Assembly: GCA_026708165.1 (NCBI GenBank)
Contig: JAPOVO010000279.1
Coordinates: forward strand, 1 to 9,112
DNA length: 9,112 nt
Reading direction: 5' to 3'
From: Chloroflexota bacterium
GTDB taxonomy: Bacteria > Chloroflexota > UBA11872 > VXNJ01
Positions 6,657 through 9,112 of the stretch are shown piece after piece. Within the stretch, counting starts at the first letter, position 1. Each line of letters begins with the position of its first letter. Position numbers and translations under genes: made by a program. Under the pieces are notes generated by a model that saw only the letters and a program-made list of their open reading frames with translations, was not told the DNA's origin and searched no databases.

Positions 6657-6912
6657 GAAGTTTCAGATGCCGAACGACCTCCTTGTATTTCTCCGCGTCG
6701 CGTCCGCGCAGATAACGCAACAGTGATCCCCGCCTTCCGACGAGACCCAGCAGGCCGCGGCGCGAGTGATGATCGTGTTTGTGGACCTTTAGATGTTCGG
6801 TCAGATGGGCGATGCGGGTTGTGAGAATGCCTATCTGCACCTGGGTCGAGCCCGTGTCGCCCTCGTGAGTTTGAAGCTCTTGAATTACGCGTTGTTTGTT
6901 TGGGCCGGCCAA
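6649..6912 (-). CDS. rpsO: 30S ribosomal protein S15
   Basis: S15 is a primary 16S rRNA-binding protein of the small-subunit platform. The 87-residue product (89 in E. coli) has the family signature HEGDTGS (16-22), [25 protein letters not shown] (from 37, with the RNA-contacting DHHSRR at 47-52), and the basic C-terminal helix. The start is TTG at 6910-6912, supported by AGGA 8 bases upstream (minus strand) and by the normal length. No ATG is available. The start codon itself lies in the arm of a short hairpin (6899-6903 with 6909-6913), and an intrinsic-terminator-like hairpin sits 16 bases upstream. Both suggest leader control, as is common for S15, which often represses its own mRNA. It heads the minus-strand block and is divergent from the DUF3105-like gene. 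Confidence 0.96.
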   Translation of the reverse strand: MAGPNKQRVIQELQTHEGDTGSTQVQIGILTTRIAHLTEHLKVHKHDHHSRRGLLGLVGRRGSLLRYLRGRDAEKYKEVVRHLKLRG

Positions 6913-6928
6913 ATTAATCCTGACTACT

Positions 6929-6952
6929 AAAAAAGCCCGCCTGCGAGCGGGC
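6929..6952 (-). terminator. Intrinsic-terminator-like hairpin in the rpsO leader (possible attenuator)
   Basis: On the minus strand GCCCGC (6952-6947) and GCGGGC (6940-6935) form a perfect G/C stem with a 6-base loop, immediately followed by six T residues (6934-6929). This is a textbook intrinsic terminator read towards rpsO. It cannot end any minus-strand gene, because the upstream DNA carries only the divergent plus-strand gene. It therefore most likely acts on the rpsO transcript leader. The plus strand has no T-run after the stem. Confidence 0.7.
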
Positions 6953-6983
6953 CAGCCGAACTGATTTCCTTACCTCTTGGGAG

Positions 6984-6989
6984 AGTATA
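6984..6989 (-). promoter_or_regulatory. Candidate -10 element for rpsO
   Basis: The minus strand reads TATACT, five of six matches to the sigma-70 consensus. The -35 region is weak (GTTTCA with a 16-base spacer). A start near 6977 would give a leader of roughly 65 bases that includes the terminator-like hairpin. Confidence 0.45.
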
Positions 6990-6992
6990 GCA

Positions 6993-7022
6993 TTCAACAA
7001 GCCTATGAAACGTTCCTATTCT
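6993..7022 (+). promoter_or_regulatory. Weak candidate promoter for the DUF3105-like gene
   Basis: TTCAAC (6993-6998) and TATTCT (7017-7022) are spaced by 18 bases, 19 bases before the ATG at 7042. The matches are only partial. It is plausible because the region must drive a plus-strand gene, but unproven. Confidence 0.22.
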
Positions 7023-7041
7023 CGCAGCTCGTGACTATCTG

Positions 7042-7647
7042 ATGGCGAGTCGAAGGCGCGCCAAGCGCCGAGGCCAGCGTCGGATCGCGGCGCCCGCTCC
7101 GCCCCCTCGCGCCGCGCCGCCGCGTCAGCGGACACGCCTTTCCCGACGCCAGTGGATCCTGATGACTATCGTCTTCCTCGGACTCATCCCGCTCCAGATC
7201 TTCGTGCTTCAGAATTTTTTCGACCGGCCTCCGGGAACGGCTATCGAGAACGTCGATTCTGAGTTGATCGAGGACATCGACTCGCCGCACGAGCCGTACT
7301 CCAGCATCCCACCAACGTCGGGAGCGCACGTCGCGTCCGGGGCGGCTTGGGGCGTCCACTCCGATCCGATCCCCAACGAGGTGCAGGTAGCCAATCTCCT
7401 CGACGGAGGGGTCATCGTCCAGTACAACTGCGTGGCCGGAACTGCCGAGTGCGACGAGTTGGTCAACGCACTGACCGCCGTATACGAACGGTACCCCGGG
7501 GCGAAAATCATTCTCGCCCCCGGTCCGGCCATCGCCGACGCGCGAGTCGCGCTAACGGCTCTCAACAGGCTGGAAAAGATGAAAAGCTACCGAGAGCGGC
7601 CCGTCGTCGATTTCATCGAAGGGCACCTCGACATCACCGCCGAGTAG
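7042..7647 (+). CDS. DUF3105-like single-span membrane protein
   Basis: This 201-residue protein has a very basic, Pro/Arg-rich N-terminus (1-37), one hydrophobic span (about 38-60), and a C-terminal domain that should lie outside the membrane by the positive-inside rule. The domain resembles DUF3105. It has PPTSGAH (90-96), WGVHSDPIP (103-111), GGVIVQYNC (122-130), PGAKIILAP (152-160), RVALTALNRL (168-177) and a C-terminal FIEGH. As I recall the family, the central motif reads like VHNLEHGGV; here it is VANLLDGGV (117-124), lacking the two histidines and the glutamate. Cys130 and Cys137 could form a disulfide. The function of the family is not known to me. ATG 7042 is the first ATG after an in-frame TGA at 7006-7008. 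No Shine-Dalgarno site is evident. The gene is divergent from rpsO. Confidence 0.8.
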   Translation: MASRRRAKRRGQRRIAAPAPPPRAAPPRQRTRLSRRQWILMTIVFLGLIPLQIFVLQNFFDRPPGTAIENVDSELIEDIDSPHEPYSSIPPTSGAHVASGAAWGVHSDPIPNEVQVANLLDGGVIVQYNCVAGTAECDELVNALTAVYERYPGAKIILAPGPAIADARVALTALNRLEKMKSYRERPVVDFIEGHLDITAE

Positions 7648-7698
7648 CGCCGGCCTCTTACCGTCATCCCGCCCCTAACCGTCTTCCCCGCCTTCTAC

Positions 7699-7750
7699 CC
7701 GTCATTCCCGCGAAAAGCCTGCCCTCGACCCGATCGGGGGCGGGAATCCA
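7699..7750. repeat. Dispersed palindromic repeat, GTCATTCCCGCGAA type
   Basis: ATTCCCG (7704-7710) pairs with CGGGAAT (7741-7747), and the inside holds the perfect palindrome CCCGATCGGG (7729-7738). The head GTCATTCCCGCGAAA and the tail CGGGAATCCA are those of a short repeat family I recall as scattered between genes in many bacterial genomes. Two decayed copies of its head, CCGTCATCCCGC (7661) and CCGTCTTCCCCG (7679), precede it. Confidence 0.65.
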
Positions 7751-7760
7751 TCCCCTCTCC

Positions 7761-7776
7761 CATCTAGGTCTAGATG
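7761..7776. repeat. Short near-perfect palindrome between repeat units
   Basis: CATCTAG and CTAGATG are perfect 7-base inverted arms separated by GT. They overlap the left end of the next repeat unit and may be a repeat junction. Confidence 0.4.
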
Positions 7777-7803
7777 TCATTCCGAGCGAAGTCGAGGAAT
7801 CTA
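7771..7803. repeat. Dispersed palindromic repeat, GTCATTCCGAGCGAAGTCGAGGAATCT type
   Basis: ATTCC (7779-7783) pairs with GGAAT (7796-7800), with flanking TAGAT and ATCTA arms. The unit closely matches a dispersed intergenic repeat type I recognise from many G+C-rich genomes, and it is distinct in its loop from its neighbours. Confidence 0.65.
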
Positions 7804-7826
7804 ACCTCCCCGTCACCGATCCCCAT

Positions 7827-7856
7827 CCGTCGTTCCGCACTTGACCCGGAATCCAG
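7827..7856. repeat. Dispersed palindromic repeat, CTTGACCCGGAATCCAG type
   Basis: GTTCCG pairs with CGGAAT around a short loop (one G-T pair). The right half (7838-7856) matches, in inverted orientation, 16 of 19 bases of 2296-2314 in the asd-dapA gap, so the family occurs twice in this window. Confidence 0.6.
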
Positions 7857-7915
7857 ACCTCGAAGACCGTTCCGATTCGCGAGTACTGCCCACCCAAAAT
7901 CTAGTACCCTCACTT

Positions 7916-8890
7916 ATGGGCAAGTGGCTTGTTACCGGTCAGGAACGCGTGGCGCAAATGCTGCGCGGCGCTATCGAACGCAACCGCGTCGCGCACGCGT
8001 ATCTGCTAATTGGTCACAGCGGCTGCGGTAAGACTGCCACCGCGCGCAACTTCGCCCAGGCGCTCAACTGCGAACGTGCCGCCCCACCCTGCCAGGAATG
8101 CCGCTCCTGCCTGCGCATAGCCCATGGCGAGGACTTCGACGTCCGCGAAATCGACGTCGGCGAGAAGCATCAGCAGATACATATCGACCAGGTCCGGGAG
8201 ATCGAGCGCCGCGTATCGCTCAAAGCCACAAGCTCCAAATTCAAGATCACGATCATCCCGAGGGCCGAACTCTTCTCGCGGGAAGCGGCCGACGCGCTTC
8301 TCAAGATCCTGGAGGAGCCTCCACCTCGCACAATCATGATTCTTGGCGCGCGGACCATCGAGTCGGTCCCGGAAACTCTTGCGTCGAGGTGCATTCAGAT
8401 TCGCATGACGGTCCCCGCCAGAAAAGCCATAGCTGAGCTGCTGCCGCAAGACGGACCTGTAGCCGAGTCTGATCGAAACTTGATACTCGACTACGCCGAA
8501 GGGCGGCCGCGCTGGGCCGTGGAAATGGCCGCCGATCCCGAATTGCTCGAGGATTTCAAACAGCGGTTGATAGCATTCAAAGAGCGGCTCGCCGGCGACG
8601 CGACATCGAGGCTGGGAGTGGCCGCCGAAATCGGTAACCAGCGAAAGGCCGCGCTAGAGGAATTGGAGCTTCTCGCTGGATATCATGGGGTAGTCGCTCG
8701 CGCCAGGGCTGCGGAGTCCGGCGGCGGTCCTGAGGTAGAACGTCGGTTCTACGAAAAGTGGGCGGCTAATCTGAACACAATTCGCGCGGGAATCAATGCC
8801 CTGAGCGCCAACACGATGGTGGCCAGCACTCTTGACGATCTGTTTCTCGACCTCGACGAAATACATGGCGCCGGTCCGGCCGCGCCCTGA
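7916..8890 (+). CDS. holB: DNA polymerase III delta-prime subunit
   Basis: Delta-prime is the stator of the clamp-loader complex that opens the sliding clamp at primed sites. The 324-residue product has the AAA+ Walker A loop GHSGCGKT (33-40), the four zinc cysteines C52, C59, C62 and C65, the ALLKILEEPP helix (127-136) and the SRC motif (157-159) that supplies the arginine finger. The Walker B position reads IIPRAE in place of an IIDEAE-like sequence, so ATP hydrolysis by this subunit is unlikely, as is usual for delta-prime. The start is ATG 7916, giving MGKWLVTGQERV. The frame runs 25 codons further upstream to a TTG, but those codons lie in a dispersed repeat. No Shine-Dalgarno site is visible. 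ricT follows after 19 bp, matching the holB-ricT(yaaT) pairing known from Firmicutes. Confidence 0.93.
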   Translation: MGKWLVTGQERVAQMLRGAIERNRVAHAYLLIGHSGCGKTATARNFAQALNCERAAPPCQECRSCLRIAHGEDFDVREIDVGEKHQQIHIDQVREIERRVSLKATSSKFKITIIPRAELFSREAADALLKILEEPPPRTIMILGARTIESVPETLASRCIQIRMTVPARKAIAELLPQDGPVAESDRNLILDYAEGRPRWAVEMAADPELLEDFKQRLIAFKERLAGDATSRLGVAAEIGNQRKAALEELELLAGYHGVVARARAAESGGGPEVERRFYEKWAANLNTIRAGINALSANTMVASTLDDLFLDLDEIHGAGPAAP

Positions 8891-8909
8891 TATGGAGACC
8901 CCGCTCTAA

Positions 8910-9112
8910 ATGCCGACCGTAATCGGAATCCGATTCCGCCGTGCCGGGAAGCTCTACTACTTCTCTCCCGGAGACCATGACTTCGAGATCGACGACTACG
9001 CGGTCGTCAATTCAGGCAACAGCCGCCGGCTCGCGCGCGTGGTGCTCGCCCCAACCGAGCTCGCCACCGAGGAGTTGAAGAACGACCTGAAGGAGGTCGA
9101 GCGCAAGGGTAC
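8910..9112 (+). CDS. ricT: PSP1/RicT-family protein, N-terminal part cut by the window edge
   Basis: Sixty-seven codons are present from ATG 8910 to the right edge. The sequence PTVIGIRFRRAGKLYYF, then a short acidic stretch and DYAVVNSGNSRRLARVV, matches the start of PSP1-domain proteins such as Bacillus RicT (YaaT). RicT works with RicA and RicF in an iron-sulfur complex that guides RNase Y-dependent RNA processing. The cysteines of that cluster would lie beyond the window. GGAG (8894-8897) is 12 bases before the ATG, a loose spacing. The 19-bp gap after holB points to one transcript. Family assignment is good. The exact role in this organism is inferred from homologues. Confidence 0.85.
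   Translation, partial: MPTVIGIRFRRAGKLYYFSPGDHDFEIDDYAVVNSGNSRRLARVVLAPTELATEELKNDLKEVERKG

Larger units (their letters stand above)
7648..7915. other. Repeat-rich intergenic region before holB
   Basis: These 268 bp carry no credible gene. They are built mainly of short dispersed palindromic repeats: CCGTC-headed fragments at 7661, 7679 and 7699, then three fuller elements up to 7856. The last about 60 bases before holB hold no obvious Shine-Dalgarno sequence, so holB may be translated from a leaderless or weakly led mRNA. Confidence 0.6.

Noticed and set aside
7664..7897. Small minus-strand frame of 77 codons in the repeat region
   Set aside because: It consists of translated dispersed repeats (for example the STSLGMTSRP-like run), a well-known source of false genes.
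7841..7915. Upstream start of holB at 7841
   Set aside because: The TTG and the first extra codons fall in a dispersed repeat, and the protein family begins at the MGKWLVTGQE region.

Overview
This is a G+C-rich bacterial window with densely packed core housekeeping genes. A long minus-strand block (about 1-6912) and a plus-strand block (about 7042-9112) diverge from a 129-bp gap at 6913-7041. I see no phage, transposase, CRISPR or rRNA/tRNA gene. The organism is most likely a member of the Chloroflexota, possibly Dehalococcoidia or a SAR202-like lineage. That rests on the look of the proteins, the DUF3105-like membrane protein beside holB-ricT, and the dispersed GTCATTCC-type palindromic repeats. 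This placement is an inference and has not been tested by a search.

Minus strand, in transcription order: rpsO (ribosomal protein S15), pnp (polynucleotide phosphorylase), dapB, asd and dapA (three steps of the aspartate-to-lysine/diaminopimelate pathway), a family-4 uracil-DNA glycosylase, and the N-terminal part of RNase J, which runs off the left edge. This order echoes the rpsO-pnpA-...-asd-dapG-dapA-rnjB region of Bacillus subtilis. It links RNA decay (PNPase, RNase J) with amino-acid and cell-wall precursor synthesis. pnp and dapB are separated by only 4 bp. asd and dapA are separated by a 339-bp gap that holds a composite palindromic repeat and a possible weak terminator. The RNase J frame carries an in-frame TAA at codon 128, after which recognisable RNase J sequence continues in the same frame to the window edge.

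Plus strand: a single-span membrane protein with a DUF3105-like domain, a 268-bp intergenic region made largely of three kinds of short dispersed palindromic repeats, holB (DNA polymerase III delta-prime subunit), and the start of a PSP1/RicT-family gene cut by the right edge.

The window is mostly ordinary housekeeping DNA. The points that deserve a second look are the RNase J nonsense codon, a perfect sliding-clamp-binding motif (QLSLF) ending the uracil-DNA glycosylase, an intrinsic-terminator-like hairpin inside the rpsO leader with a second hairpin over its UUG start, the rpsO-pnp intercistronic hairpins, the repeat mosaics, and the loss of the usual LEHGG-type motif in the DUF3105-like protein. 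I did not find a convincing new multi-gene system.
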